64,000 nucleotides of DNA from G963678445 sp963678445 (lineage in GTDB: Bacteria; Hydrogenedentota; Hydrogenedentia; Hydrogenedentales; G963678445): contig OY782877.1 of NCBI GenBank assembly GCA_963678445.1, positions 1,798,001 through 1,862,000 of the forward strand, read 5' to 3'. The number at the start of each line of letters is the position of its first letter. Position 1 is the first letter of the stretch. Below are positions 1 through 8,977 of this stretch, piece after piece. Position numbers and translations under genes: made by a program. The notes below the pieces were generated by a model. It was not told where the DNA came from. It did no database searches and saw only the letters and a program-made list of their open reading frames with translations.

Positions 1-1
1 C

Positions 2-1105
2 GAACGCGCCTTGAAAATCCAGCCTGAACATCCCGCAACACTATTCAATCTCGCTTATGTTCAGGTGCAACAAGGCGACCTGGCCGCCGGCATCGCCGGT
101 TTTAAATCTCTGCTTGAGCGCAATCCTGATGACACCAATGTGCAATTCAATCTTGCGCTCGCCTTTACAAAAAACGCCCAACCCACTGAGGCGGAGCAAG
201 AATACCGAAAAATTATACAACTGAACCCAAACCATGCGCAGGCCCATCATAATCTAGCCGATCTCCTGCGTGCTTCTGGTAAAAAAGACGAGGCTATGGC
301 GCAGTATGAGGCCGCCTATGCCGTGAATCCGGACAATCCAAATACGTGCAAAAATCTTGCCTTTCTCCTAATGGAAAAAGGCGATGCTAAACGTGCGCGC
401 ACTCTTTTTAAAGCTGCTCTGGAAAAAAATGCCAACGATCCCGATGCCTTGGGGGGACTTGCGGACACACTGGTGGCGACGCATGAATTAGAGGCCGCCG
501 CGGAAAAGTATGTTCAGGCATTGCGGCATGCGCCCCAAAACGCCGCACTGCTCAAAAATTATGCCTTTCTATTGGCGCAACAAGGTCAGTTTAAGGAAGC
601 GACTGAAAATTTCCGTAACGCGCTTTCGATTACCCCCGACGATGCTGACGCTGAATGTGGTTTAGCCGATGCCTTAGCCACTCTCCGTCAAATTGACCAG
701 GCGCGGCTCCACTACCAAAAAGCCTTGGAACTGCGCCCTCAATTCGCGCTTGCACATAATAATTATGCAGACCTGCTACTTCGTCAGGGCGATAGAGAAC
801 AGGCGGTCGCAGAGTATCAGGAAGCCCTGAAATTAGCTCCGGAAAATCCAAACACACACGCTAACCTGGGGGCTCTTTTGTTATCCATGGCTGATCTGGA
901 GGCAGCGGAAAGACACCTGCGTGAAGCAATTCGTCTCGACAAAAAACACCTCGGCGCGCGCTATCGCCTGGCGGAACTATTAGAGAAAAAAGGGGAACTC
1001 GACGAAGCGGCAAAGCATTACCAGCAAATCCTGCTAAATGCGCCCGATCGTCGTGATGTCCGTGAGCGCCTCAACCGTATCCGTAACCAGAAAACGACGA
1101 ATTGA
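2..1105 (+). CDS. TPR-repeat protein, N-terminus cut by window edge
   Basis: The frame is already open at the left edge: codons from base 2 read ERALKIQPEHPATLF, a typical TPR helix pair, so the TTG at 11 is probably not the true start. The visible 368 residues are about ten consecutive 34-residue tetratricopeptide units, with the usual A/G at position 8 and P at position 32 (for example the repeated YRKIIQLNPNHAQAHHNLA-type pattern). No catalytic domain, membrane segment or signal peptide is visible in this part. Such arrays are protein-interaction scaffolds; in secreted-polymer or PEP-CTERM systems they often help assemble exported complexes, but nothing here fixes the role. It ends before a convergent minus-strand gene. 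Confidence 0.9.
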   Translation, partial: ERALKIQPEHPATLFNLAYVQVQQGDLAAGIAGFKSLLERNPDDTNVQFNLALAFTKNAQPTEAEQEYRKIIQLNPNHAQAHHNLADLLRASGKKDEAMAQYEAAYAVNPDNPNTCKNLAFLLMEKGDAKRARTLFKAALEKNANDPDALGGLADTLVATHELEAAAEKYVQALRHAPQNAALLKNYAFLLAQQGQFKEATENFRNALSITPDDADAECGLADALATLRQIDQARLHYQKALELRPQFALAHNNYADLLLRQGDREQAVAEYQEALKLAPENPNTHANLGALLLSMADLEAAERHLREAIRLDKKHLGARYRLAELLEKKGELDEAAKHYQQILLNAPDRRDVRERLNRIRNQKTTN

Positions 1106-1173
1106 TGCATTTTGATGCGATGCTTCCGTTTCGTCATCGCTTTCTTGTAAAGCTTTTTACAGTTTTCCATACC

Positions 1174-1213
1174 AAAAACCGCATGCGCTAACTCCCATTG
1201 TTAACGCATGCGG
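1174..1213 (-). terminator. Rho-independent terminator
   Basis: A 13-bp perfect stem (CCGCATGCGCTAA with TTAACGCATGCGG, loop of 9) is followed on the minus strand by TTTTT. It lies just past the stop of the secreted paralogue at 1300-2550. The same structure recurs at 3096-3135. Confidence 0.85.
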
Positions 1214-1299
1214 CAACATGTACGTAGCAAGAGACAACTATACTTCGGATATGGCGCTATCTACGCCAGCAGGTGTCACATAAACTTGAGCGGTCTGGA

Positions 1300-2550
1300 T
1301 TAGTTTACAAAGAACGACATGGCTTGTGCGCTGTTGATACGCGTGTAATCGGCTACCCATGTGCCGTTCTTTGTTGTCCCGATAAACGAGGTGCTCTTGG
1401 GAAAACGTAGTTGTATAGCAACCGCGGCAGGACGTGTTCCCGAAACCTCTACATAGCCCCTTCCATAGGCGCCAAAATTGTTGCTCGGGAAAAATTGGCT
1501 GGGTGAAAACTCCAATCGCTCGTTTGGATCAAGTTCCATCGTGTCTGGAGGATTATCATCATTAATCAACGTGCCATCCAGCGTGTATATACGAAACGTC
1601 AAAGTATCTGAGACGTCGCTAGTGTTGACGACATAACAGATGGTAGCCCAATCCGGTTTGTTGCGATTGGCACTGGTTGGCGAAGTAGCAGGCAGATATT
1701 GTTCCCGATAAAAAGGTAGCCGCACCGTGTTGGTTCCACTCTGATATGCATTTTCATACACCGCTGGGTAGCCAAACGTAACCCCAATTATTTTTTCATC
1801 GCTGAACGAGCTTGAGGTCGTACCTGTGCTTGTGCGCCATTGAAACTCGTCTTGTCCGCGCATCGTTGCCAGGAAGTCGTACCCTTGGGGTTGTGCAATC
1901 TTGATGCTGGCCTTATAGCCTGCGCTGGTAGTAGGAATGTTGAACAACCCATTTGGATTACCCACGCAATTCAGCAGCACGGTCTCATTTCTCATTACCG
2001 TAACGCAAAAACACTTTTCGCTGCTATCCCAAACCATGTCGTCACCACCGCTTGTGTTAATCAATGCGGTAGAATCGGACCATACTTCAGAGCTACCTGC
2101 GGGGGTTAGACCTCCTAAGCGAGGGTATACATACACTCGAATACGGCGATCCACACCGCCCGAATAATTGTAGTCAACAGTCGGGTTCGTGTTATGTAAT
2201 GCAATTTGCCAAGTTTTTCCGCTGCCTCCGCCTCCGCCTTGGGCAAACCAGGATTCATGCGTAGTATCATTGTAGAAAATAGAGTCCGCATTCCAGACCG
2301 GATTAGGGGTGCCGGGGTCATCAAACTTGTCCAGGAGGTGCCAATTTAGCCCACCCCACGGGGAGGAACCGTCATAATCTGGGTTGGTGCTGTAATGGGT
2401 ATTCACATACGGGAACCAGGCAGCATTTTCTGTTTCTGTTTCTGTGGCACTTGCGCCCATGCTTAAGATGCACGAAGACGCAGCAAATAGGCAAAGAACT
2501 ACGGACACACTACAGGAACTGCGATACTGCGATTTACTCACTTTACTCAT
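1300..2550 (-). CDS. Secreted protein of unknown function, tandem paralogue 1
   Basis: A 416-residue protein. The start MSKVSKSQYRSS is chosen because AGAGGAAA sits at ribosome-binding distance upstream; an in-frame ATG lies 15 bases further upstream. The N-terminus has a basic stretch, a hydrophobic core (SVSVVLCLFAASSCILSMG) and an ASA-like cleavage site, so export is likely. The mature part begins with AWFPYVNTHY and ends with a segment containing GTRPAAVAIQLRFPKSTSF. It is rich in aromatic, Asn, Thr and Gly residues and probably mostly beta. About 70 percent of residues by eye are shared with the neighbour at 3215-4429, so this is a tandem duplication that includes the terminator. I do not recognise the family. 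A surface or structural role is possible. Confidence 0.8.
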   Translation of the reverse strand: MSKVSKSQYRSSCSVSVVLCLFAASSCILSMGASATETETENAAWFPYVNTHYSTNPDYDGSSPWGGLNWHLLDKFDDPGTPNPVWNADSIFYNDTTHESWFAQGGGGGSGKTWQIALHNTNPTVDYNYSGGVDRRIRVYVYPRLGGLTPAGSSEVWSDSTALINTSGGDDMVWDSSEKCFCVTVMRNETVLLNCVGNPNGLFNIPTTSAGYKASIKIAQPQGYDFLATMRGQDEFQWRTSTGTTSSSFSDEKIIGVTFGYPAVYENAYQSGTNTVRLPFYREQYLPATSPTSANRNKPDWATICYVVNTSDVSDTLTFRIYTLDGTLINDDNPPDTMELDPNERLEFSPSQFFPSNNFGAYGRGYVEVSGTRPAAVAIQLRFPKSTSFIGTTKNGTWVADYTRINSAQAMSFFVN

Positions 2551-2753
2551 CGTATTTCCTCTCATAAATTAAATTTTTTTCCGGCTAGCCCACTACGTAC
2601 AAAATTATAATACGTTATTATGTTTTTTTTTGCAATACACATATACAAAAAATCTCAAATAGGGAGGTGACAAGACAGTAAAATAGATCGTAGTATAGAG
2701 CATTTAAAATAAAACTATGCCCCTTTCCCCACAGATTGGTTATAAGATGTAGT
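2551..2753. other. AT-rich intergenic segment, probable promoter region of paralogue 1
   Basis: Upstream of the minus-strand gene the sequence is strongly AT-rich (long T and A runs at 2570-2650) and shares short stretches with the region upstream of the second paralogue at 4445-4520. It likely holds the promoter. No gene is seen. Confidence 0.4.
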
Positions 2754-3009
2754 ATGGCTACTTTATCAAACGGCTTGCGTGAACGGATTGTTGAGGCTTA
2801 TGACCTGCTGAGGGGACGCGAACCGCTATAAGGTTTCTCTTGGCATGGTGAAAGACTCTTGCAGCAACGGCGCAAGACCAAATATTTTCTTCGCAAGACA
2901 AACGCAAGCACGCAACCTCGAAAGCTTATTTCAAGCTATTGGCGATGCCTTTGCGGAAATCACCCCGCAGAATAGCCATCATTTTTTGAGTCGTGCGGCT
3001 ATGATTTAG
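2754..3009 (+). pseudogene. Remnant of an IS630-family transposase
   Basis: ATG at 2754 opens MATLSNGLRERIVEAYDLL, which matches the N-terminal helix-turn-helix start of IS630-type transposases (S.xLRERIVxAY). The frame stops after 25 codons. From 2914 another frame reads NLESLFQAIGDAFAEITPQN up to a stop at 3007-3009, which resembles the family's C-terminal tail (NLExLxQAIGDAxxxITPxD). The central DDE catalytic region is missing, so this is an internally deleted, dead copy. It lies between two tandemly duplicated secreted-protein genes. Family assignment is from recalled family motifs; no search was run. Confidence 0.7.
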
Positions 3010-3095
3010 CCTAAAATTCTCTAATTGATTCATTTTGGTGTCATATTCCCGTTTCGTGATTTCTTTTTCATAAAATCTGTTATAGCTCGCCATAT

Positions 3096-3135
3096 AAAAA
3101 CCGCATGCGCTAACTCCTATCGTTAACGCATGCGG
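3096..3135 (-). terminator. Rho-independent terminator, duplicate of the one at 1174
   Basis: The stem CCGCATGCGCTAA / TTAACGCATGCGG is followed on the minus strand by TTTTT. About 100 bases of flanking sequence, including ACATGTACGTAGCAAGAGAC, are shared with the first copy. The duplication unit therefore covers gene plus terminator. Confidence 0.85.
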
Positions 3136-3214
3136 AACATGTACGTAGCAAGAGACAACTATACTTCGGATATGGCGCTATCTAGGCCAGCAGGTGTCAC
3201 AAAACGCGCCTGAA

Positions 3215-4429
3215 TTAGTTTACAAAGAACGTCATGGCTTGTGAGCTGTTGATACGTGTATAATCGCTTACCCATGTGCCATTTTTTACCCTTCCAATAA
3301 ATGACGTACTCTTGGGAAAGCGCAGTTGTATCGCAACGGCGGCAGGACGTGTCCCCGTGACCTCTACATAGCCCCTGCCATAGGCGCCATAGTTGTTACT
3401 CGGGAAAAACTGGCTCGGACAAAACTCCCAGCGTTGGTGCGCTGCAAGCGTTTTTGTCTTCTGCTGACCAATCAGCGTTCCGTCTAATGCATACACCCTG
3501 AATGTCAAGGTATCCGCGCTATCCGTAGTATTTACAACATAACAAACAGTGGCCCAATCCGGTTTGGTGCGGTTGGCGCTGGTTGTGGACGTTGCCGGCA
3601 TATAGTGTTCCCGATAAAAAGGTAACCGTACCGTGTTGCTTCCAACCGTGTTATAAACGTTTTCATACACAGACGGATAGCCAAATGTACCTGACATCAC
3701 CTTTTCATCACTAAAAGAGCTTGCTGTGGTGCCTGTATCCGTACGCCATTGAAAGGTATCTTGTCCGCGCATTGTCGCCAGGAAGTCGTATCCCTGCGGT
3801 TGTGCAATTTTGATAGTGGCCTTGTGGATTCCATCGCCAGTGGGAACGTTGAATAAACCATTCGGATTGCCCGCGCAATTGAGCAAAACCGTCGTGTTTC
3901 TAGGTACCGTGACATAAAAACACTTGTTGGCATTATTCCAAACCATATCGCTTCCACCGCTTGTTTTAATCAATGCGGTAGAATCTGACCATACTTCGGA
4001 AGTACCTACGGGATTCCCACCTAAACGGGAATATACGTATACCCGAAGACGCCGGTCCACTCCACCTGAATAACTGAAGTCAACACTCGGGTTAGTGTTA
4101 TGTACTGCGATTTGCCAGGTTTTTATCGCGCCACCCTGGGCAAACCAGGATTCTGTATTGCTGTCGTTATAGAAAAGGGAATCCTCATTCCAAAGTGGGT
4201 TGGGGGTGGTGGAATTGAATTTTTTCAGCAAATGCCAGCCCGGTCCCCCAAATGGGGAACCTCCGGCATAGCTTGGGACGCTTCCATAATGGGTATTCAC
4301 ATACGGAAACCAGGCAGCATTTTCTGTGGCGCTTGCACCAATAGTGAAAAGGCATGCAGTCAGAAACAGGCAAAGAACGACAGACACACTACAGGAACTG
4401 CGATACTGCGATTTACTCACGTTACTCAT
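3215..4429 (-). CDS. Secreted protein of unknown function, tandem paralogue 2
   Basis: A 404-residue protein closely related to the gene at 1300-2550. The start MSNVSKSQYRSS has AAAGGAAA upstream at ribosome-binding distance. The signal peptide (SVSVVLCLFLTACLFTIGASA) is followed by a mature domain with the same blocks as paralogue 1: AAWFPYVNTHY, GYDFLATMRGQD, NRTKPDWAT and GYVEVTGTRPAAVAIQLRFP. There are no obvious catalytic motifs and no membrane anchor after the signal. Differences are concentrated in a loop after TLDGTLI. Its own terminator and promoter-like upstream region imply independent transcription. Function unknown; a surface-exposed structural or binding protein is a guess. Confidence 0.8.
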   Translation of the reverse strand: MSNVSKSQYRSSCSVSVVLCLFLTACLFTIGASATENAAWFPYVNTHYGSVPSYAGGSPFGGPGWHLLKKFNSTTPNPLWNEDSLFYNDSNTESWFAQGGAIKTWQIAVHNTNPSVDFSYSGGVDRRLRVYVYSRLGGNPVGTSEVWSDSTALIKTSGGSDMVWNNANKCFYVTVPRNTTVLLNCAGNPNGLFNVPTGDGIHKATIKIAQPQGYDFLATMRGQDTFQWRTDTGTTASSFSDEKVMSGTFGYPSVYENVYNTVGSNTVRLPFYREHYMPATSTTSANRTKPDWATVCYVVNTTDSADTLTFRVYALDGTLIGQQKTKTLAAHQRWEFCPSQFFPSNNYGAYGRGYVEVTGTRPAAVAIQLRFPKSTSFIGRVKNGTWVSDYTRINSSQAMTFFVN

Positions 4430-4763
4430 CGTATTTCCTTTCATAAGTATATGTACTACCTGTTAACTACGCTACGTACAAAAATCATATTATTCTATTT
4501 TTTCATTTTTTGCAATATAAAAATACAGAAGATGGCCAAAGCCCCTATGGAGAGCTACAAACAAGTCAGTCGGATAGATAGGCGGCCATACTGTACACCC
4601 GTTTCCATAGCCTATTAGGATCTCTGTACTTACCGCACCATTTAATACATAACATGCTTTGTCAGGCGTGAGATATGACAAGGCAATCCTGCGCACGGAA
4701 TTGGGAAGGCCAACGTGCAAAGCCCGCAGTGAAAAACGTATCGCTATATAATTATGTGGATTT
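4430..4763. other. Intergenic region without recognisable gene
   Basis: AT-rich at 4440-4520, next to the start of the minus-strand gene, where a promoter is expected. The rest (4520-4763) shows no convincing reading frame, RNA gene or repeat. Confidence 0.4.
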
Positions 4764-5831
4764 CTACTGAGCGGTGAGGCCCAACTCTTTCCTGAACCCG
4801 GAAAAGGTGGTGCAGCTTTCCATATAGGGGCGGTAGCCATTAAGGCCATTAGCAAACCAATAGCGTTTTTCGTTGCGGATTTCGCTTTTAAGGAGCTCTC
4901 TTCTTTCTTCTGTCAATTGCCAGACAGGATGAGTGTCTATCCAGGAAAGGGTTTCTTGAAAGGAATTAAATTTATGTGCGGTAAGGCATTGCATAATTTC
5001 GACGAATGCGTCTTTATCTGCTTTAGTTTCCAACTGGGGTGCAATGGAAGCCAATGCTTTAAACGTAGATACGGAATTTACATACAGCGCCGCACGTAAA
5101 AAGCGGTTTATCTCGGCATCATCAAACAGCACTCTAGCCCTTTTTGAATCAATTCTATCCTTCAGAAGGTTCTCAAACAGGGTGACGACTTCTTTCTTTT
5201 CGCGTAACGCAAATTGTTCCACGAGGGCTGGTGCGCTAATGTCTATATCCGAGCTTACAGAACCCCTTTCATCAAACACGTTTTTAAAATCAGGAAGAAA
5301 TACTTTTTCAAAATCACAGGATTCTATTCTCGAGGCCGCCAGCAAAAGCATCTCATAGAGAAGAAAATCGCCGTCACTTTTTTCAAGAATTTCTTTTCTG
5401 AGGTCTGTAACAAACGAGGTAGTATCGGTCGGAAGCGTTGCCGTTCTGGAGAAAGACAGCCCCAACAGTCCTGTTGTTTTCGTATACATTGCATTACCAG
5501 GAAAGCGTTCTGGATTAAGGTACATCTCTTCTAAAATTGCGACTGATTCTGGTGTATCGAACGTTCCCAGAACATAGGCGGTACGCCCGGCAGTTGCCGC
5601 GCGTAATGGGCATTGCTCGAGATTTTGCACAATATGCGGAATAACGGCCTCGCCGTATGAAAAGCATTTAGGGACACAATAATTATCATGCATGCCCACA
5701 CATACCAATTCGCTGGCGCTACGTTCTATCGTCCAGTGAAAATGGGTTTGCATCAGTACATATGGAAGGGAAAAAAGGAGGAAGAAAAAAACGCCCAAGA
5801 AAAGAGGGAGCCATGATATGTACTTTTTCAT
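4764..5831 (-). CDS. Membrane-anchored protein of unknown function
   Basis: A 355-residue protein. The start MKKYISWLPL is supported by GAAAGG upstream; an ATG seven codons earlier lacks such support. One N-terminal hydrophobic segment (about residues 5-27, rich in L and F) looks like an uncleaved anchor, leaving a roughly 325-residue domain outside the cytoplasm. That domain is alpha-helical in character, and the segment AVIPHIVQNLEQCP with TPESVAILEEMY looks like degenerate HEAT-type helical repeats. Four cysteines lie in the first third. I do not recognise the family. The gene is monocistronic and ends about 330 bases from the start of paralogue 2. Confidence 0.65.
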   Translation of the reverse strand: MKKYISWLPLFLGVFFFLLFSLPYVLMQTHFHWTIERSASELVCVGMHDNYCVPKCFSYGEAVIPHIVQNLEQCPLRAATAGRTAYVLGTFDTPESVAILEEMYLNPERFPGNAMYTKTTGLLGLSFSRTATLPTDTTSFVTDLRKEILEKSDGDFLLYEMLLLAASRIESCDFEKVFLPDFKNVFDERGSVSSDIDISAPALVEQFALREKKEVVTLFENLLKDRIDSKRARVLFDDAEINRFLRAALYVNSVSTFKALASIAPQLETKADKDAFVEIMQCLTAHKFNSFQETLSWIDTHPVWQLTEERRELLKSEIRNEKRYWFANGLNGYRPYMESCTTFSGFRKELGLTAQ

Positions 5832-5877
5832 ATTTTTACCTTTCGGGAACACAGGAACTCAATGCAGAAAGCAAAAT

Positions 5878-5933
5878 AAATCCCTTGTTGTTGACAGACC
5901 TGTTTTCCTATCGGCGCAAACAACAAGGGATTT
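5878..5933. terminator. Bidirectional-looking hairpin terminator
   Basis: AAATCCCTTGTTGTT pairs with AACAACAAGGGATTT around a roughly 26-base loop. It is followed by T runs on the plus strand and TTTATTTTG on the minus strand. It lies downstream of the GH95 gene (minus) and upstream of the start of the 4764-5831 gene, so it most likely ends GH95 transcription. Confidence 0.7.
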
Positions 5934-5961
5934 TTTCTGTCTTTATAGGTGAACCGTTAAC

Positions 5962-8454
5962 CTATTTTTTGATACGGCTTTCCATCTCCTTTGCGGCATC
6001 GTCGTCTAAGAGACAGTAGTCGGCCTTGGCGTCTATGGGAAATGTAATGCCTATAGTTTGGGTGGCCTTGTCAACCGTACTTTTGGACTCTATTTTTTTC
6101 AGCTCCATGCCCATCTTATACACATGAAGGGGAGTTGATGTACGCAGGTGGCATTCTCCTTTTTGGGTGGTGTGTAGCATGACCGCAGTGGGTTTGCTCT
6201 CCTTCCAGGACAGGTCGAGGGTGTGACCGTCCCGGGCACGCAGACCTCGAAAGTAGCCATTAGTCCATTGTTCAGGAAGGGCAGGGAGCAGGTATATCTC
6301 GTCGGTGTGACTTTGCAAGAGCATTTCGGCAATGGCGGCTGTAGCGCCGAAGTTGCCATCAATCTGGAAGGGGGGGTGAGCGTCAAACAGGTTCGGCAGG
6401 GTGGACTTGGCAAAGAGGGCCTGGAGGTGTTCGTGGGCTTTCTGAGGCTGGTTGAAGCGGGCAAAGAAGCTGACGATCCAGGCGCGACTCCATCCGGTAT
6501 GCCCGCCACCGTTGGCAAGACGGTAGTCGAGGGATTTTTGTGCTGCAGCAAAAAGATCGGGGGTTTGGGTCCGGGTGATTTGTCGTCCCGGATGGAGTCC
6601 AAACATATGCGACATGTGGCGGTGTCCCGGTTCGACTTCTTCGTAATCTTCGATCCACTCTTGCAGACGGCCGGTTTTAGGACTTATTTGCAGGGGGGCG
6701 AGTCGTTTGAGTGCGGATTGAAGGGTGGCTTTAAATTCTTCGTCGTCGCCGAGAATAGTGGCGGCTTCGATACAATTCGTAAAAAGATCGTGGATAATCA
6801 TCAGATCCATGGTGGCGGCGTAGGTGAAGTAAGTTTCCTTTCCGTCGGGGGTGCGGAATCGGTTTTCGGGGGAGTGGGAGGGATTGGTGACGAGTCGCCC
6901 CTGGGGATCGTCGACAAGAAAATCGAGCATGAACAGGGCGGCCCCCTTCATGAGGGGATAGGCTGTGTTCCGCAGGAATTCTTTATCAGGACTAAACCGA
7001 TAGTGCTCGTAGGGATGTTGGGCGAGCCAGGCTGCGCCCATGGGCCAGATACCCCAAATGCCGTCAGCGGGGACGGTGAAGCCGTAGATGTCGCTGAGGT
7101 GGTGCACGACCCATCCGCGGGCGTTGTACATTTCACGGGCCGTTTTTTCGCCAGAGGAGACGAGGCTTTGCATGTAGTCGAAAAGCGGCAGATGGCATTC
7201 GGCAAGGTTGGTAACTTCAGCGGGCCAATAGTTCATTTGCAAGTTGATGTTGGTGTGGTAATCGCTGTTCCAAGGGGCTTCGAGGTGTTCGTTCCAGAGG
7301 CCTTGGAGGTTGGCGGGCAGGGAACCGGGACGGGAGCTGGCGATGAGCAGGTAGCGTCCGTATTGGAAATAGAGTGCGGTCAAGGCAGGATCAATTTCGC
7401 CTCGGCGCACTGCGCGTAAACGCCGATCCGTTGGTTTCTGATTGTTCTCCGCGCCGCCTAAATCAAGCGCAACACGCTGGAAAAGACGGCGATGGTCTTC
7501 TATGTGGGTCTGTTTGATGAGGCCGTGGTCGGGCAGGGCGGCAAGGGTGTTGTGACACCAGGCGCCGGGTTTTTTCCCCTGATAGTCGGTGGCTGCGGTG
7601 AGGTAAATGGTGAAGGTGCGCGCGTTCTGGATAGTAATCACACCGTCTTTATTTTGCAGCTCACCTTCTTCGTGGAGTATTTGCGCGTGGGCTTCAAAAC
7701 GACGTCCCACATTTTCACCGGTCTCGTGGTGGGGACGGTTGATCTGTCCGAAAAGCAGGAGTGTGTTTTCACCCAGGCTGTGGCAGACAGCGTCTTGGGG
7801 ACGGGAGAGGTTAATTTCTGCGTGTAGTAGGTTTGGGCCCTCAGCTTCGTAGCGCACAACAAGGGCACGCACAGGATGGGAGGCGTACACCTGGCGCGTG
7901 TAGGTGGTCTCGCCAATGCGATACTGGGTTTTGGCAATACCGTCAAGCAAACTCAGATCGCGTCGGTAGTCTTCGACTTGTTCTGCTTCGGGTAGTGTGA
8001 TGTTCAGATCGCCGAAGGTTTGATACGATAGAATGCGTTCAGGCTTCCCCAACATGGTCTTTTCGGCAAGTTTCGCTGCTTCCTCATGTTTCCCGTCAAA
8101 GAGGAGTTGGCGAATCTTGGGCAGCGCTTCTTTTGCTTTGGGATTGATGCGGTCGCGCGGATAACCGTCCCAGAGGGTTTCTTCGTTGAACTGGATGCGT
8201 TCCTTCGAAACACCACCGAAGACCATGGCGCCCATATGCCCGTTACCTACGGGCAGGGCTTCAGTCCATTCGCGGGCGGGACGGGTATACCACAGGGAAA
8301 GGGGCTCTTCGGGTGGTGTTGCTTTTCCTACGAAGTCTTCCGCAAAAAGTAGCGGCGTGCTGAAAAACAGAGAACTCACTATGAGCAGAAATACAGCGCA
8401 AAGTAGATAGGGTTTTGCTTTAGATCGACCTTCAGGACACATTTTTATGGACAT
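5962..8454 (-). CDS. GH95-family alpha-L-fucosidase/galactosidase, secreted
   Basis: An 830-residue protein. The start MSIKMCPEGR has GGAGG upstream. The N-terminus has a long hydrophobic signal (YLLCAVFLLIVSSLFFSTPLLFA). The mature domain starts with WYTRPAREWTEALPVGNG and contains the GH95 hallmarks HTNINLQMNYWPAEVTNLAE (catalytic-region Asn residues), ADGIWGIWPMGAAWLAQH and DGNFGATAAIAEML near the second catalytic region. GH95 enzymes are inverting hydrolases that remove terminal alpha-1,2-fucose (or L-galactose) from glycans. The arrangement of N-terminal beta domain, (alpha/alpha)6 barrel and C-terminal beta domain fits the length. It is the last gene of a probable operon with the 150-residue unknown and the GH114 enzyme. 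Confidence 0.93.
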   Translation of the reverse strand: MSIKMCPEGRSKAKPYLLCAVFLLIVSSLFFSTPLLFAEDFVGKATPPEEPLSLWYTRPAREWTEALPVGNGHMGAMVFGGVSKERIQFNEETLWDGYPRDRINPKAKEALPKIRQLLFDGKHEEAAKLAEKTMLGKPERILSYQTFGDLNITLPEAEQVEDYRRDLSLLDGIAKTQYRIGETTYTRQVYASHPVRALVVRYEAEGPNLLHAEINLSRPQDAVCHSLGENTLLLFGQINRPHHETGENVGRRFEAHAQILHEEGELQNKDGVITIQNARTFTIYLTAATDYQGKKPGAWCHNTLAALPDHGLIKQTHIEDHRRLFQRVALDLGGAENNQKPTDRRLRAVRRGEIDPALTALYFQYGRYLLIASSRPGSLPANLQGLWNEHLEAPWNSDYHTNINLQMNYWPAEVTNLAECHLPLFDYMQSLVSSGEKTAREMYNARGWVVHHLSDIYGFTVPADGIWGIWPMGAAWLAQHPYEHYRFSPDKEFLRNTAYPLMKGAALFMLDFLVDDPQGRLVTNPSHSPENRFRTPDGKETYFTYAATMDLMIIHDLFTNCIEAATILGDDEEFKATLQSALKRLAPLQISPKTGRLQEWIEDYEEVEPGHRHMSHMFGLHPGRQITRTQTPDLFAAAQKSLDYRLANGGGHTGWSRAWIVSFFARFNQPQKAHEHLQALFAKSTLPNLFDAHPPFQIDGNFGATAAIAEMLLQSHTDEIYLLPALPEQWTNGYFRGLRARDGHTLDLSWKESKPTAVMLHTTQKGECHLRTSTPLHVYKMGMELKKIESKSTVDKATQTIGITFPIDAKADYCLLDDDAAKEMESRIKK

Positions 8455-8506
8455 AGCCCAATTTTCCTCCGCAGTTGGAATTAGATGCTTACTTTTCGCT
8501 ATGAGA

Positions 8507-8959
8507 TTACAATGCTGTATGACGTCTTTGCCAGTAGGTTTTGATATGGTGCCGCATAGTGTCGAGGGTTTGCGAGAGCGCGGTGAGTTGTAAGTCCAAC
8601 TCATGCCGTAGGTCGGTACTCGCATTTGCTCGTTTTTCCTGTATTTGCTGCTGCTCCTCCTGCAGTACGGCCTCGTAGCGCAGGGCATTCATCAATGCGT
8701 GGGATTGGCAAGCATGAGGGGGTGGTGCAATAGGAGCGGCCCATTCGGGCTCATCGACGGCTTCTCGGCCGATCCCGAACCAGAGGTACCAGTCGCTTAC
8801 CTGGTTGAAATCGTAGGGGGAATTCGGTGCGCGACGGGCGTTGATTTCGTCGAGTGCAACGCGGATTTTGATGCCAAGATAGTGGCGGAAGAAGTGAAGC
8901 TCGCGACACAAGGCTATTCTTTCCACCATGTTCTCGTCGTGGGTATTCTCTAATGGCAT
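8507..8959 (-). CDS. Hypothetical protein between GH114 and GH95 genes
   Basis: A 150-residue protein. The start MPLENTHDEN has AAGGAAAA upstream and follows the GH114 stop by 18 bases; GH95 starts 52 bases downstream. It has no signal peptide or membrane segment, so it is probably cytoplasmic. It is helical, with a segment YDFNQVSDWYLWFGIGREAVD and a C-terminal coiled-coil-like stretch (EAVLQEEQQQIQEKRA, then LDLQLTALSQTLDTMRHH). I do not recognise it. Its position suggests co-expression with the two glycosidases, but its role is open. Confidence 0.7.
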   Translation of the reverse strand: MPLENTHDENMVERIALCRELHFFRHYLGIKIRVALDEINARRAPNSPYDFNQVSDWYLWFGIGREAVDEPEWAAPIAPPPHACQSHALMNALRYEAVLQEEQQQIQEKRANASTDLRHELDLQLTALSQTLDTMRHHIKTYWQRRHTAL

Positions 8960-8977
8960 AGGGTTTTCCTTACTTTA

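Noticed and set aside
6223..7419. A 398-codon plus-strand frame inside the GH95 gene
   Set aside because: It is antisense to a clear GH95 coding sequence with family motifs; long antisense frames are common in GC-rich genes.
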